A DNA stretch of 64,000 nucleotides from Carnobacterium pleistocenium FTR1 (lineage in GTDB: Bacteria; Bacillota; Bacilli; Lactobacillales; Carnobacteriaceae): NCBI RefSeq assembly GCF_000744285.1, contig NZ_JQLQ01000002.1, positions 744,001 through 808,000 on the forward strand. The letters run 5' to 3'. Position numbers and translations under genes: made by a program. Below are positions 1 through 8,636 of the stretch, piece after piece; positions within the stretch are counted from its first letter, which is position 1; each line of letters opens with the position of its first letter. The notes below the pieces were generated by a model. That model saw nothing but the letters and a program-made list of their open reading frames with translations, searched no databases and had not been told where the DNA came from.

Positions 1-473
1 TTGAAATTGTCAAACGATTAAATGAACGCAAAGTTTTTACAGATGTTTCTCACTTAAGTGTTCAAGGTTTTTGGGATGTCATGAAATGCGCGAGCTACCC
101 CATTGCTACTCATTCAAATGTTCTTTCTCTTTGTAGCCATGTTCGAAATTTAAATGACAAGCAGATCAAGGCGATGATTGAACGTGATGCTATGATCCAT
201 GTCATCTTTAACCCAACATTTACAGTTGAAGAAGGACAGGATAAAAAGGTGACTATAACTGATTTGATTCCTCATGTTGAACGGTTAGTTGAGTTGAATG
301 CTGTGCGAACAATTGGATTTGGATCTGATTTTGATGGGATCAGTACACATATTGAAGGGTTGTCACATACTGGAGAAACGCAAAATTTTATCCAAGCTTT
401 ACTCGAGAAATTTACCGTAAAAGAAGTTGAAGGCTTTGCTTTTCAAAATTTCATGAATCATTTGCCACAATAA
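1..473 (+). CDS. Membrane dipeptidase (peptidase M19), 3' part
   Basis: Partial gene: the reading frame is open from base 3, so the N-terminal half lies outside the window. The visible 156 residues match the C-terminal half of M19 zinc dipeptidases: a DVSHLS segment, the THSN segment carrying a metal-ligand histidine, a following SHVRN segment with the second histidine, and a GSDFDG motif near the end. The family hydrolyses dipeptides, including those with a D-residue at the second position. ATG codons inside the fragment (base 81) are internal methionines, not the start. A strong hairpin follows 130 bases downstream. Confidence 0.88.
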   Translation, partial: EIVKRLNERKVFTDVSHLSVQGFWDVMKCASYPIATHSNVLSLCSHVRNLNDKQIKAMIERDAMIHVIFNPTFTVEEGQDKKVTITDLIPHVERLVELNAVRTIGFGSDFDGISTHIEGLSHTGETQNFIQALLEKFTVKEVEGFAFQNFMNHLPQ

Positions 474-606
474 AAGAAACTGGTACACAAGTCCAAGCCA
501 TTTTTGCTTATCCACCTACAGATTCTAAAGGTATTTCTAAAAGTAGCTTTTCCAGAAGGAAGTTTCTTTTGAAAAACTTTAGTAAACAATTAATAGATAT
601 AGAACA

Positions 607-648
607 AAAAGGGTCTGCTCATCAAGAAAATGATGAGCAGACCCTTTT
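607..648. terminator. Bidirectional terminator
   Basis: A perfect 17-bp stem (607-623 with 632-648) around an 8-base loop. It starts with an A-run and ends with a T-run, so it can end transcription from both the dipeptidase and the convergent OppA-type gene. The stretch 474-606 before it holds no convincing gene. Confidence 0.88.
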
Positions 649-678
649 CGCTATTCTCAAATGGCTGTTCAAGCCTCG

Positions 679-2340
679 TTATTCAAGAATATAAGCATCT
701 TTATAACTGTATCTAGCTCCAACTGAATTGATGCTGATATTCTTAATTTTTGGATTGCGCAACATGGCTTCTCCTTTTTGGTACAACGGAATAATGGCAG
801 CTTCTTCGACTGCAATTTGATGAGCTGCTAACATATCGTTCCAACGCAAGGGAGCATCATTTGCGTGAATTCCTTTTGCATCATCAATTAATTGATCTAC
901 TTCACTATTAGAATAGCCTCCATTATTATAAGAAGAGGTACTGTACAGAACATCTAGCATGATGATTGGGTCCGATACATATCCGCTCCAACCAGAAGAA
1001 ATCAAATCAAAATCACCTAGTGCAGCTTTACTTAAACGTGCACTGAATGGGACATTCAACAAGTTGATTTTCACACCGGTTAGATTATTTTGTATTTCTC
1101 CTTGTAGATATTCCATTACGCGTTTACTTGTTTCATCGTCATCACCAAGCAATTCAAGTTCAATCGTATCTACCCCAAGTTCAGCTTTAGCTTCTGCTAA
1201 TAATTTCTTGGATTCTGGCAAATCATACGTATAAAATTCGCCAGCTTCTTCAGCAAATTCTGTATCAGATTCAGGATTTTTAACAAAGTGATCTGGAACC
1301 AATCCAGTGATTGGTAAAGAACCATTATTCAAAATGACAGAAGTTAATTCTTCACGATTAATAGCTAAGGCAAGAGCTTTTCTAAACGATTCATTTTTCA
1401 AATAAGGATTATCTGTTTGGTTTACCTCTAAGTAATTAGTTCTTGAAAAATATTCTACTGTGTAACTAGGATCATCTTGGAATTGTTTGGCGTATTCACC
1501 AGATAATAAGGCATTGTCTATAGTGCCTTTCTCGAATAAGTTTACGCCAGTCGCAACTTCTTTGATGACTTGATTCGTAATCTTGGTTAACTGAACGTTT
1601 TCAGCATCCCAATAAGTAGGATTTTTTTCGTAATTCCACTTTTCATCTACTCCACTACTCCAATCAGTCAATACGAAAGGACCATTTGAAAGAGTCGTTT
1701 CAACGCTAGTTCCATATTGATCACCAGCCTCAGTTACAAAAGCCTCATTTTGTGGAAAGAATGAAACAAATGACATAAGAGCAGGGAAGTAAGCAATCGG
1801 TGTTTCAAGTGTAACTTCTAAAGTTGTATCATCCAAAGCGCTGACACCGAGTTCCTCAATTGGCAGCTCTTTTGCCATAATGTCAGCAGCATTTTTTATA
1901 TTTTCAAATAAATAGGCATAAGCTGCTCCAGAAGTGGGATCAACATTTTTACGCCATGAAAATACAAAATCATGTGCGGTAACCGGATCGCCGTTTGACC
2001 ACGTAGCGTCGTCTCTTAAATGAAAGGTGTAAGTCAGCCCGTCTTCTGAAATAGTTTTACTTTCAGCTAAAGCAGGAACAGGCTCATTATTCTCGTCTAA
2101 ACGATAGAGACCTTCGATAAATTGATTGATACTAGCAAATGTAATGTTTTCAGCTACTAGAACGCTATCAGTTGTTGCTAACTCACCTTCTACAATTAAA
2201 TGCATGACTTGTTCAGAAGCAAGAACACCTTCTGTTGTCTCGTTCTTTTCGGTTGTTACTGCTTCTTCTGATCCGCAAGAACTTAATAGAAACACCAAAC
2301 CAAAACATACCAGACTAAATAGTTTTCTTTTTTTATACAT
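679..2340 (-). CDS. Oligopeptide ABC transporter substrate-binding lipoprotein (OppA/SBP family 5)
   Basis: 553 residues, normal for OppA. A lipoprotein signal peptide (basic start, hydrophobic core, LSSC lipobox with Cys22) anchors it outside the membrane. Family 5 features follow: a LYRLDENNEPVPALA segment, an EDGLTYTFHLRDDATWSNGDPVT segment (split here by family variation) and a C-terminal YSYKDAY end. It should bind oligopeptides and pass them to an Opp permease. No permease or ATPase genes flank it, so it is an orphan binding protein. The ribosome site AAGGGG lies 9 bases before the ATG. A close paralogue lies at 38588-40261, sharing the same motif order and ending. Confidence 0.93.
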   Translation of the reverse strand: MYKKRKLFSLVCFGLVFLLSSCGSEEAVTTEKNETTEGVLASEQVMHLIVEGELATTDSVLVAENITFASINQFIEGLYRLDENNEPVPALAESKTISEDGLTYTFHLRDDATWSNGDPVTAHDFVFSWRKNVDPTSGAAYAYLFENIKNAADIMAKELPIEELGVSALDDTTLEVTLETPIAYFPALMSFVSFFPQNEAFVTEAGDQYGTSVETTLSNGPFVLTDWSSGVDEKWNYEKNPTYWDAENVQLTKITNQVIKEVATGVNLFEKGTIDNALLSGEYAKQFQDDPSYTVEYFSRTNYLEVNQTDNPYLKNESFRKALALAINREELTSVILNNGSLPITGLVPDHFVKNPESDTEFAEEAGEFYTYDLPESKKLLAEAKAELGVDTIELELLGDDDETSKRVMEYLQGEIQNNLTGVKINLLNVPFSARLSKAALGDFDLISSGWSGYVSDPIIMLDVLYSTSSYNNGGYSNSEVDQLIDDAKGIHANDAPLRWNDMLAAHQIAVEEAAIIPLYQKGEAMLRNPKIKNISINSVGARYSYKDAYILE

Positions 2341-2477
2341 GCTAATTCCCCTTAACTTTTTCTATGTGATTGATTTCTCATCTCAGCTTATCAATTTTAA
2401 TACTAGAATACAAAACATGCAAATTCTAATAATAAAGTAGTTATTTTTTAATGAAAGAGCACTCTGATACCTTTTTT

Positions 2478-2506
2478 TTGAATGTAAATAGGGGATTTTG
2501 TATACT
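2478..2506 (+). promoter_or_regulatory. Sigma-A promoter of the YrhK-like gene
   Basis: TTGAAT at 2478-2483, a 17-base spacer, and TATACT at 2501-2506. It ends 40 bases before the start codon at 2546, which has a GGAGG ribosome site. Confidence 0.6.
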
Positions 2507-2545
2507 ATTTATTATATGGGCATTAAAAAGTGGAGGTAAATCAAT

Positions 2546-2899
2546 ATGCCAAAAATTGAACGGAAAAAACATGACGTTATTCCTGACAAGGAAGAGGATA
2601 TAGAAATCAAGACTGGAAGGTTTCGATTGTATTTTCAAAATCGCTATGCCCTTATCTCGCTAACCAATGATATCCTGACAGGTGTCTTTTATATGATTGG
2701 AAGTTTAGCAACATTAACGCCCATTCCAGATGTTTATGGTACCTACCTTTATTTAATAGGTGCATTCTTTCTAACTGCCCGGCCAATTTTAAAGTTTTTT
2801 CACAATGTTTTTATTTATGATGATTTAAAATTAGCGGAAAAGAAAAAACAAGAAGCAAATGAACTTGAAGAATCAGAAGAAGATAACGAATACGAATGA
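2546..2899 (+). CDS. YrhK-like domain membrane protein
   Basis: 117 residues. An acidic/basic soluble head (about 1-35) is followed by two hydrophobic segments (about 45-65 and 72-90) and a charged Glu/Lys-rich tail. The core (NRYALISLTNDILTG... then an RPILKF segment after the second helix) resembles the YrhK-like family of small two-helix membrane proteins of unknown role. The ATG has a GGAGG ribosome site and its own promoter upstream. It appears monocistronic. The family assignment is from remembered family patterns and is moderately sure; no function can be given. Confidence 0.7.
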   Translation: MPKIERKKHDVIPDKEEDIEIKTGRFRLYFQNRYALISLTNDILTGVFYMIGSLATLTPIPDVYGTYLYLIGAFFLTARPILKFFHNVFIYDDLKLAEKKKQEANELEESEEDNEYE

Positions 2900-3005
2900 A
2901 GAAGATTGCACGAAAAATAATAACCAAGGATAGGAAGAAAAGAAGATCAACTTTAGTAAAGAAATTGAATAAGAATGGTCAAGGTTGGACGCTGATAGGA
3001 ATAAT

Positions 3006-3024
3006 AAAAAGTGTTCAACTTTTT
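3006..3024 (+). terminator. Weak AT-rich hairpin, possible terminator
   Basis: AAAAAGT (3006-3012) pairs with ACTTTTT (3018-3024) around a 5-base loop, with more T bases after it. It is low in GC, so termination would be inefficient. The gap 2900-3153 otherwise holds the EIICB promoter and operators. Confidence 0.35.
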
Positions 3025-3064
3025 TGTGTTCAATTTTTAGGACAATTATATTTTACTTAATCTT

Positions 3065-3117
3065 GGAAACATTTCCTTTATTTTGTTATTGACGGAAATG
3101 TTTTCATAGTATACACT
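3065..3117 (+). promoter_or_regulatory. Promoter with paired inverted operators upstream of the amino-sugar PTS genes
   Basis: Promoter: TTGACG at 3089-3094, 17 bases, TACACT at 3112-3117. Two half-palindromic boxes lie in opposite orientation: GGAAACATTTCC at 3065-3076 and GGAAATGTTTTC at 3094-3105, which is the reverse complement of the first with one mismatch. Their starts are 29 bases apart, and the second covers the base after the -35. RpiR-family repressors commonly bind such paired dyads, and an RpiR-family gene lies 2.4 kb downstream, so it is the likely ligand-responsive regulator (inference). Confidence 0.6.
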
Positions 3118-3153
3118 AACTGTAAATCAAAAAGAAAAAAGGAGAATGAAAAA

Positions 3154-4692
3154 ATGAAAACGTTTTTTGAAAAAGCACAGCAATTCGGAAAATCATTTAT
3201 GCTACCAATCGCGATTCTACCTGCTGCAGGATTACTTTTAGGAATTGGAGGATCACTATCTAATCCGAATACGGTTAGTGCTTATCCTGTTTTAGATGTA
3301 GCTTGGTTACAAGCAATCTTTACTATTATGAGTAGTGCTGGAAATATTGTTTTTAGTAACTTACCGGTTATATTTGCGGTAGGGGTAGCGATTGGGTTAG
3401 CAAAATCAGATAAAGGGACAGCTGCATTAGCAGCGTTGATAGGCTACTTAGTGATGCATTCGACAATAAATGCTATTTTAACTATTAATGGATCATTAGC
3501 TGTAGATAATCTTGCCGCTGTTGGTCAAGGAAGTACATTAGGTATTCAAACTCTTGAAACAGGAGTATTTGGTGGGATTATTGTTGGAATCTTAGCCAGT
3601 TATTTACACAATCGCTTTAATAAAATTGAATTGCCAACCTATCTTGGATTCTTTGGTGGTTCGCGTTTTGTTCCAATCATTACGTCATTTTCGGCAATTA
3701 TTTTAGGAGCGTTTATGTACTTTGTATGGCCTCTATTCCAAGGGCTAATTACAAATGTAGGAGATGTGGTTAACGCTACTGGTTACTTAGGAACGTTTTT
3801 ATATGGATTTATCCTGCGCATGCTTGGACCTGTTGGATTGCATCATATATTTTATCTTCCTTTTTGGCAGACAGCTGTTGGAGGAACAATGGAAATTGGC
3901 GGAGAACTTGTTCAAGGAACACAAAATATTTTCTTTGCACAATTAGCTGATCCAGCAACACAAGAATTCTTTAGTGGAACAGCACGTTTTATGTCAGGAC
4001 GTTTTATCACAATGATGTTCGGATTAGTCGGGGCTGCACTTGCTATTTATAAAACAGCAAAACCAGAAAATAAAAAAGTAGTCGGAGGGCTGATGTTATC
4101 AGCTGCATTGACCTCCTTTTTAACAGGTATCACAGAACCGCTTGAATTTTCATTTTTATTTATAGCACCTGCATTATATGTGGTACATGCGGTATTCGAC
4201 GGTCTTGCATTCATGTTAGCGCATATCTTTGAAATAACGATTGGTCAGACGTTTTCTGGGGGATTTATTGACTTTATCTTATTCGGCGTGTTGCAAGGAA
4301 ATGAACGAACAAACTGGATTATGGTTTTGGTTATTGGAATAGTTTGGTTCTTCTTATACTACTTTACATTCACATTCCTGATTAAGAAATTCAACTTCCA
4401 AACACCTGGTAGAACAGATAAAATAGAAGTAGCCGGAATTAAAACTAAAGTAGAAGGCCGTGCACTAGATATTATTAATGGTCTTGGTGGCGAAGAAAAT
4501 CTAGTGGATGTTGACAACTGTGCAACAAGATTACGCGTTACTGTAAAGGATGAAGCCTTAGTAAATGAAGCTCTATTAAAAGAGACAGGGAGTCAAGGAT
4601 TGATCAAAAGAGGAAATGGCATTCAAGTTGTTTATGGTCCACAAGTATCTGTTATAAAAAACGAGATTGAAGAAATGTTAGGAGACGAATAA
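3154..4692 (+). CDS. PTS EIICB permease, glucose/N-acetylhexosamine type, probable N-acetylmannosamine transporter
   Basis: 512 residues. An EIIC domain (about 1-415) of the glucose superfamily has many hydrophobic helices, opening with [20 protein letters not shown] and including [11 protein letters not shown]. An EIIB domain (about 430-512) contains the phosphocysteine motif NCATRLRV. No EIIA domain is present, so a separate EIIA must phosphorylate it; the EIIA-Glc at 47574 is a candidate. The nanE gene starts 1 base after the stop codon, which suggests that the sugar arrives as N-acetylmannosamine-6-phosphate. GlcNAc or MurNAc remain alternatives because substrate cannot be read from sequence. 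The ATG has an AAAAAAGGAG ribosome site. Confidence 0.85.
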   Translation: MKTFFEKAQQFGKSFMLPIAILPAAGLLLGIGGSLSNPNTVSAYPVLDVAWLQAIFTIMSSAGNIVFSNLPVIFAVGVAIGLAKSDKGTAALAALIGYLVMHSTINAILTINGSLAVDNLAAVGQGSTLGIQTLETGVFGGIIVGILASYLHNRFNKIELPTYLGFFGGSRFVPIITSFSAIILGAFMYFVWPLFQGLITNVGDVVNATGYLGTFLYGFILRMLGPVGLHHIFYLPFWQTAVGGTMEIGGELVQGTQNIFFAQLADPATQEFFSGTARFMSGRFITMMFGLVGAALAIYKTAKPENKKVVGGLMLSAALTSFLTGITEPLEFSFLFIAPALYVVHAVFDGLAFMLAHIFEITIGQTFSGGFIDFILFGVLQGNERTNWIMVLVIGIVWFFLYYFTFTFLIKKFNFQTPGRTDKIEVAGIKTKVEGRALDIINGLGGEENLVDVDNCATRLRVTVKDEALVNEALLKETGSQGLIKRGNGIQVVYGPQVSVIKNEIEEMLGDE

Positions 4693-4693
4693 A

Positions 4694-5386
4694 ATGAATA
4701 TGTTAGATAAAGTGAAATCAGAATTAATTGTTTCTTGCCAAGCGTTAGACAACGAACCATTGCATAGTTCTTATATTATGGGAAAAATGGCTGTGGCTGC
4801 TGAAGAAGGTGGAGCAAAAGGAATCCGATCGAATTCAAAAGAAGATATCATTGAAATCAAGAAAAATACTGATTTACCGGTTATTGGAATTGTAAAAAGA
4901 GACTACGACGATTCAGAAATTTTTATTACAGCAACGATGAAAGAAATTGATGAATTAGCTGAATCTAAATGTGAAATGATAGCACTAGATGCTACTGATC
5001 GGGTCAGACCGAATGGAGAAACGCTAGAGTCATTTGTAAAAAGCATTCGTACAAAATATCCTGCGATTTTACTAATGGCGGACACAGCAACAATTGACGA
5101 AGCTATCGAAGCAGAAAGATTAGGTTTTGACTGTGTGTCTACTACTTTGATGGGATATACGAAAGAATCAAAAGGAGAAAATATTGCAGATAATGATTTT
5201 GAAAGGTTAAAAACAATTTTAGCATCCATTGCTGTTCCTGTTATTGCTGAAGGTCATATTGATACACCCGAGAAGGCTAAAAGATGTATGGAGCTTGGAG
5301 TTCATTCAATCGTAGTAGGGAGTGCAATCACGCGTCCTCAATTGATTACAGCTGGATTTGTTGGGAAAATGAAAGAAGTAAAGTAA
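4694..5386 (+). CDS. nanE: N-acetylmannosamine-6-phosphate 2-epimerase
   Basis: 230 residues, the usual NanE length. It converts ManNAc-6-phosphate to GlcNAc-6-phosphate in the cytoplasm. TIM-barrel hallmarks visible are ELIVSCQAL at the start, [28 protein letters not shown] with the catalytic-region Asp, and the phosphate-binding [15 protein letters not shown] and [11 protein letters not shown] near the C-terminus. The start ATG lies 9 bases after GGAG inside the end of the EIICB gene, so translation is probably coupled. No nanA or nanK is present; delivery of phosphorylated sugar by the PTS would make a kinase unnecessary. Confidence 0.93.
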   Translation: MNMLDKVKSELIVSCQALDNEPLHSSYIMGKMAVAAEEGGAKGIRSNSKEDIIEIKKNTDLPVIGIVKRDYDDSEIFITATMKEIDELAESKCEMIALDATDRVRPNGETLESFVKSIRTKYPAILLMADTATIDEAIEAERLGFDCVSTTLMGYTKESKGENIADNDFERLKTILASIAVPVIAEGHIDTPEKAKRCMELGVHSIVVGSAITRPQLITAGFVGKMKEVK

Positions 5387-5392
5387 AATTGT

Positions 5393-5443
5393 AAAAAAGT
5401 TAGTAAAGAAGAGGGGTTAACTTCTCTCCTTACTAACTTTTTT
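5393..5443. terminator. Bidirectional terminator after nanE
   Basis: A 14-bp outer stem (5393-5406 with 5430-5443) starting with an A-run and ending with a T-run, with further pairing inside. It serves nanE and the convergent RpiR gene. Confidence 0.85.
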
Positions 5444-5491
5444 ATTTGAAATAGAAATAAATCCATTCAATCATTTTCTTAGATGGTCACA

Positions 5492-6304
5492 TTATTTTAA
5501 ATGTGAATCTAAAGCAGATAACGTCTTTTTGCGGTTTTGTTTATATGATTTGTTTTCTAATAATTCATAACACAATACATCTAAAATAAAGTGAATCGGC
5601 AATTGACTGTTAATAAATTGATCATCTGGAATGGCTGTCCTACCCGAAGCGAATAGTACTTGATCAGCAATGTTTGTAAGAGGAGTATGATTTTGATTAG
5701 TAATCACAAAAACGGTAGCTTGTTCTTTTTTTGCGATAGTACAGGCGTCAATAATAGCTTGTGTTTTACCATAATTTGAAATAGCAATCATCAAATCATA
5801 TTTTTTTAACAATATAGCATCCATTAACATCATATGTGGATCGGTCACTACGTCAACGATTAATCCCATTCTGACTAATCTATATTTCAGTTCCATAGCG
5901 CTCAATCCCGAATTGCCAACACCGCAAATCAAAATTTTGTTGGAAAGATGAATAGCCTCCACAAAATCATTGATCTGTTTTGTTTCAATCAATTGAGATG
6001 CTGAATGAATCAACTGTGTGTAGTAACTCGCAATTTTTACGGGTACTTGCAGTGGAGCAGGAGTGCCTCCTAGTTCTTGAATGACAAACGATTTAAATTC
6101 ACTGAAGTTCCGGTAATTTAATTTTGCACAAAAACGTGAAATAGTAGCATTTGAGGTTGCTGTTAAGCGAGAAAGATCTTTAATATTCCAAGACGCAATA
6201 TCATGTTTGTGTTCGAGTATAAATGTAGCCACTTGTTTTTCTTTTTTTGATAGGAGTGAATAATTTTGATTGATGCGATTAGAAAGATCAAGATTTTTTG
6301 CCAT
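5492..6304 (-). CDS. RpiR/MurR-family transcriptional regulator
   Basis: 270 residues. An N-terminal RpiR-type helix-turn-helix (about 1-75; SLLSKKEKQVATFILEHK, then TSNATISRFCAKL as recognition region) is followed by a SIS phosphosugar-binding domain (about 105-240; ILICGVGNSG and DLMIAISNYGKT). Such proteins sense phosphorylated amino sugars. It lies convergent to the EIICB-nanE pair, whose promoter carries two inverted GGAAA-type boxes, so it is the likely regulator of that pair. A good promoter lies just upstream. The ribosome site (AGGCAGG) is about 13 bases from the ATG, which is rather far. Confidence 0.9.
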   Translation of the reverse strand: MAKNLDLSNRINQNYSLLSKKEKQVATFILEHKHDIASWNIKDLSRLTATSNATISRFCAKLNYRNFSEFKSFVIQELGGTPAPLQVPVKIASYYTQLIHSASQLIETKQINDFVEAIHLSNKILICGVGNSGLSAMELKYRLVRMGLIVDVVTDPHMMLMDAILLKKYDLMIAISNYGKTQAIIDACTIAKKEQATVFVITNQNHTPLTNIADQVLFASGRTAIPDDQFINSQLPIHFILDVLCYELLENKSYKQNRKKTLSALDSHLK

Positions 6305-6338
6305 AAGTAATATAACCTGCCTCTAAGTCTTTTTTTAA

Positions 6339-6367
6339 AGGATACCATTTATAACAATAGTTTACAA
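6339..6367 (-). promoter_or_regulatory. Promoter of the RpiR-family gene
   Basis: On the minus strand: TTGTAA (6367-6362), a 17-base spacer, and TATCCT (6344-6339) preceded by TGG, an extended -10. No copy of the GGAAA-type box found upstream of the EIICB gene is present, so there is no sign of autoregulation by the same operator. Confidence 0.55.
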
Positions 6368-6457
6368 AAGGCAAATTGATAAAATCAGGGGAAATTTTGA
6401 ATGGTTTTTTAGTGAACTAAGCTATTTTGACAGAATAAATTATATGAAAAAGGGTAC

Positions 6458-6497
6458 AAGCAGATTATACCTGCTTAGATTATCTAAATGGTATACT
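6458..6497 (+). promoter_or_regulatory. Extended -10 promoter with dyad upstream of the flavoprotein gene
   Basis: TATACT at 6492-6497 is preceded by TGG (extended -10). The -35 position is poor, but it coincides with an inverted repeat, AAGCAG (6458-6463) and CTGCTT (6471-6476). A weak -35 covered by a dyad suggests control by an activator or redox sensor; this is inference. Confidence 0.45.
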
Positions 6498-6551
6498 AAA
6501 ACCATATTCGGGAAACGTGTTTAACTAAATTCAGAAGGGAACGGTGTTATT

Positions 6552-7874
6552 TTGAAAAAGTATGATGCGATTATTATTGGATTTGGTCAAGGTGCTCGAA
6601 CTTTGGCAACTAAGTTAACAGCAGAAGAATGGAAAGTGGCGTTGATTGAAAAAAATGAGTTGATGTATGGCGGGTCTTGCGTAAATATCGGTTGTATCCC
6701 TACCAAAATTTTAGAACACGATGCTCGTGAACAAAAAAGCTATGCTGAGGCATTGGGACGCAAAAATGACGTTACCCAAAGAAATCGAAATACAGAGTTT
6801 ACCAGTATGCAAAAAAATGAACGGGTCGACTTGTATACCGGAACAGGTTCATTTAAATCCAATCATGTGATAACGGTCGATTTAGGTGATAAAATGGAAG
6901 AACTTGAAGCAGAGTATATCTTTATTGATACCGGTTCAGAAAGTAGCTACCCACCAATTGAAGGATTAAAAGAAACGAAAGGAATCTATAACAGTACAGA
7001 ACTCCAATCAATACCTGAAATACCTAAAAATTTAGGTATTGTTGGTGCAGGAAATATTGGGTTAGAATTTGCTTCGATCTATACGATGTTTGGATCAAAA
7101 GTCACCCTTTTTGAAACGGGCAATCAGTTTATGCCAAAAGAAGAACGCGAAGTAGCAGAAGCCGTTCAAAAAGTTTTTGAAGATAAAGGAATCACGATTC
7201 AGTTGAATGCAAGAACAACTAAATTTTCAAATGAAAAAGAACAAGTAAGACTTGAAACAGAGGACGAAAAAGAGTTTATATTTGATGCCGTTTTGGTAGC
7301 TACTGGCCGCAAACCAAATACTGCTTATTTAAATTTAGATGATACAGATATTGTATTGGATGAAAAAGGCGGAATCAAAGTCAATGATTTTTTTGAAACG
7401 GCAGCTGAACATGTTTTCGCCTTAGGGGATATTAGAGGAGGTTACCAATTCACCTATATCACCATTAATGATGCTAAATTAATTGCGGACCATGTATTAG
7501 GAAAAAGAGAACGCAAACTTTCTGAGCGCCAACATGTCCCTTATGCTATTTATATTGAACCTTCATTTGCTCGAGTCGGATTAACCGAAGCAGAAGCCAA
7601 ACAACAAGGGTATCAGGTACTAACCAATACTGCACCTGTAAGTGGCACAACGCGTTCAGATGTTATCAATGATACAAGAGGATTATATAAAGCGGTTGTC
7701 AACAAGGAAACAAATGAGATTTTAGGAGTTACCCTTTTCGGCGATCAAGCTCATGAACTAGTCAATCAAGTCAAGATGGCCATGGACAATCAAATTCCTT
7801 ACACTTATCTTAGAGATCAAGTCGTGACTCATCCTGTTATGTCGGAAATTTTTAATGCATTATTTGATATGTAA
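6552..7874 (+). CDS. FAD-dependent pyridine nucleotide-disulfide oxidoreductase, RclA/hypothiocyanous acid reductase-like
   Basis: 440 residues. FAD-binding IIIGFGQG at 7-14, then the redox-active pair Cys43/Cys48 in GGSCVNIGCIPTK followed by EHDA, as in RclA. NAD(P)-binding GIVGAGNIGLEFASIY lies near 160, a second FAD segment ends VFALGDI, and a C-terminal THPVMSEI carries the catalytic His-Glu pair. There are no extra C-terminal cysteines as in mercuric reductase. The RclA/Har group reduces hypothiocyanous acid or protects against reactive chlorine. Dihydrolipoamide dehydrogenase is less likely from the IPTKILEHDA pattern. The TTG start has AAGGGA upstream. A spx gene lies convergent next door. 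Confidence 0.85.
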   Translation: MKKYDAIIIGFGQGARTLATKLTAEEWKVALIEKNELMYGGSCVNIGCIPTKILEHDAREQKSYAEALGRKNDVTQRNRNTEFTSMQKNERVDLYTGTGSFKSNHVITVDLGDKMEELEAEYIFIDTGSESSYPPIEGLKETKGIYNSTELQSIPEIPKNLGIVGAGNIGLEFASIYTMFGSKVTLFETGNQFMPKEEREVAEAVQKVFEDKGITIQLNARTTKFSNEKEQVRLETEDEKEFIFDAVLVATGRKPNTAYLNLDDTDIVLDEKGGIKVNDFFETAAEHVFALGDIRGGYQFTYITINDAKLIADHVLGKRERKLSERQHVPYAIYIEPSFARVGLTEAEAKQQGYQVLTNTAPVSGTTRSDVINDTRGLYKAVVNKETNEILGVTLFGDQAHELVNQVKMAMDNQIPYTYLRDQVVTHPVMSEIFNALFDM

Positions 7875-7880
7875 CACTAA

Positions 7881-7923
7881 AAAAGACCTTTATTTGCTAG
7901 TTAAGCAAACAAGGGTCTTTATT
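7881..7923. terminator. Bidirectional terminator
   Basis: AAAAGACC... pairs with ...GGGTCTTT (7881 to 7920) with an inner TTTGCT/AAGCAA stem. It is bounded by A and T runs and serves both the flavoprotein gene and spx. Confidence 0.8.
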
Positions 7924-7957
7924 TATATATGGGATCTAACTATACATCGAGTTACCA

Positions 7958-8362
7958 TTAGAAGTTGACTGGCAATTGATCGTGTAATTTTGAAAACTCT
8001 AGTTTGCGGATATCCCTTGGTAAGAAGCAACGAATATCTTCTTCATTATAACCAACCAATAACCTTTTATCATCAACAAGAATAGGACGACGGATGATTC
8101 CAGGATGCTGCTGAATCAGTTTCAATACTCTTCCTAAAGGCATATCGTCTATATTGATTTTTAGGTCTCTGAAAGCCTGTGAGCGCTGTGAGATAATTTC
8201 ATTTGTGCCGTTTTCTGTTAGTTGCAAAATAGATTTCAGTTCTTGATCGGATATTTTTTCAGTAAATACGTTTTTTTCAGTAAATGGGATGTCATGTTCT
8301 TCTAACCAGCTTTTGGCTTTGCGACAAGAAGTACAACTCGCAGATGAATATAACGTAATCAT
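7958..8362 (-). CDS. spx: Transcriptional regulator Spx (ArsC family)
   Basis: 134 residues, close to the usual 131-132. The thioredoxin-like fold opens with Cys10-x-x-Cys13, the disulfide switch that senses thiol stress. The IIRRPILV segment carries the conserved Arg-Pro pair. Spx binds the alpha C-terminal domain of RNA polymerase and induces thiol-homeostasis genes. Many Firmicutes have several copies; this could be the main one or a paralogue. The ATG has an AAGGAGGG ribosome site. A consensus cre lies about 52 bases upstream of its start. Confidence 0.92.
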   Translation of the reverse strand: MITLYSSASCTSCRKAKSWLEEHDIPFTEKNVFTEKISDQELKSILQLTENGTNEIISQRSQAFRDLKINIDDMPLGRVLKLIQQHPGIIRRPILVDDKRLLVGYNEEDIRCFLPRDIRKLEFSKLHDQLPVNF

Positions 8363-8413
8363 GAGAAACCCTCCTTTTCAAGGCCATTAAATAGAGTATA
8401 ATCCACTAGTGAT

Positions 8414-8428
8414 AGCAAACGTTTTCAT
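8414..8428 (-). promoter_or_regulatory. Consensus cre site between spx and the gcv operon
   Basis: The minus-strand reading ATGAAAACGTTTGCT fits the CcpA consensus WTGNAANCGNWNNCW at every position. It is 52 bases upstream of the spx start and about 210 bases upstream of gcvT, so control of spx is the simpler reading, but gcv control is possible. Confidence 0.65.
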
Positions 8429-8556
8429 TGAAAATTTTAAAAGAAACAACTCTAAAAAGCAATTATAATGCTTATCGGAGAAAAGCGCCAAACAAACGAT
8501 ACTTTTTTCAGCAAAAATAACTTTTGGCCTATGAAAGAGTTTACAAAAATGTTAAA

Positions 8557-8584
8557 TTGAACTCATTAAAACAACCGATAAAAT
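8557..8584 (+). promoter_or_regulatory. Probable promoter of the gcv operon
   Basis: TTGAAC at 8557-8562, 16 bases, TAAAAT at 8579-8584, about 53 bases before the gcvT ATG, which has a GGGGGA ribosome site. The leader is too short for a tandem glycine riboswitch, and none of its conserved blocks is visible in 8363-8636. Confidence 0.5.
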
Positions 8585-8636
8585 TTCTAGTTGAATAGTT
8601 AGTTGTTCCATATCATGAATAAATGGGGGATACAAA

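Noticed and set aside
476-660. Frame open for about 60 codons after the dipeptidase, with a weak likeness to a MocR-type segment (SRRKFLL)
   Set aside because: No start codon, it runs through the terminator hairpin, and the likeness rests on a few residues.
8453-8560. Glycine riboswitch upstream of gcvT
   Set aside because: No GGAGAG...GCCGAAGGGGC-like blocks and too little room for tandem aptamers.
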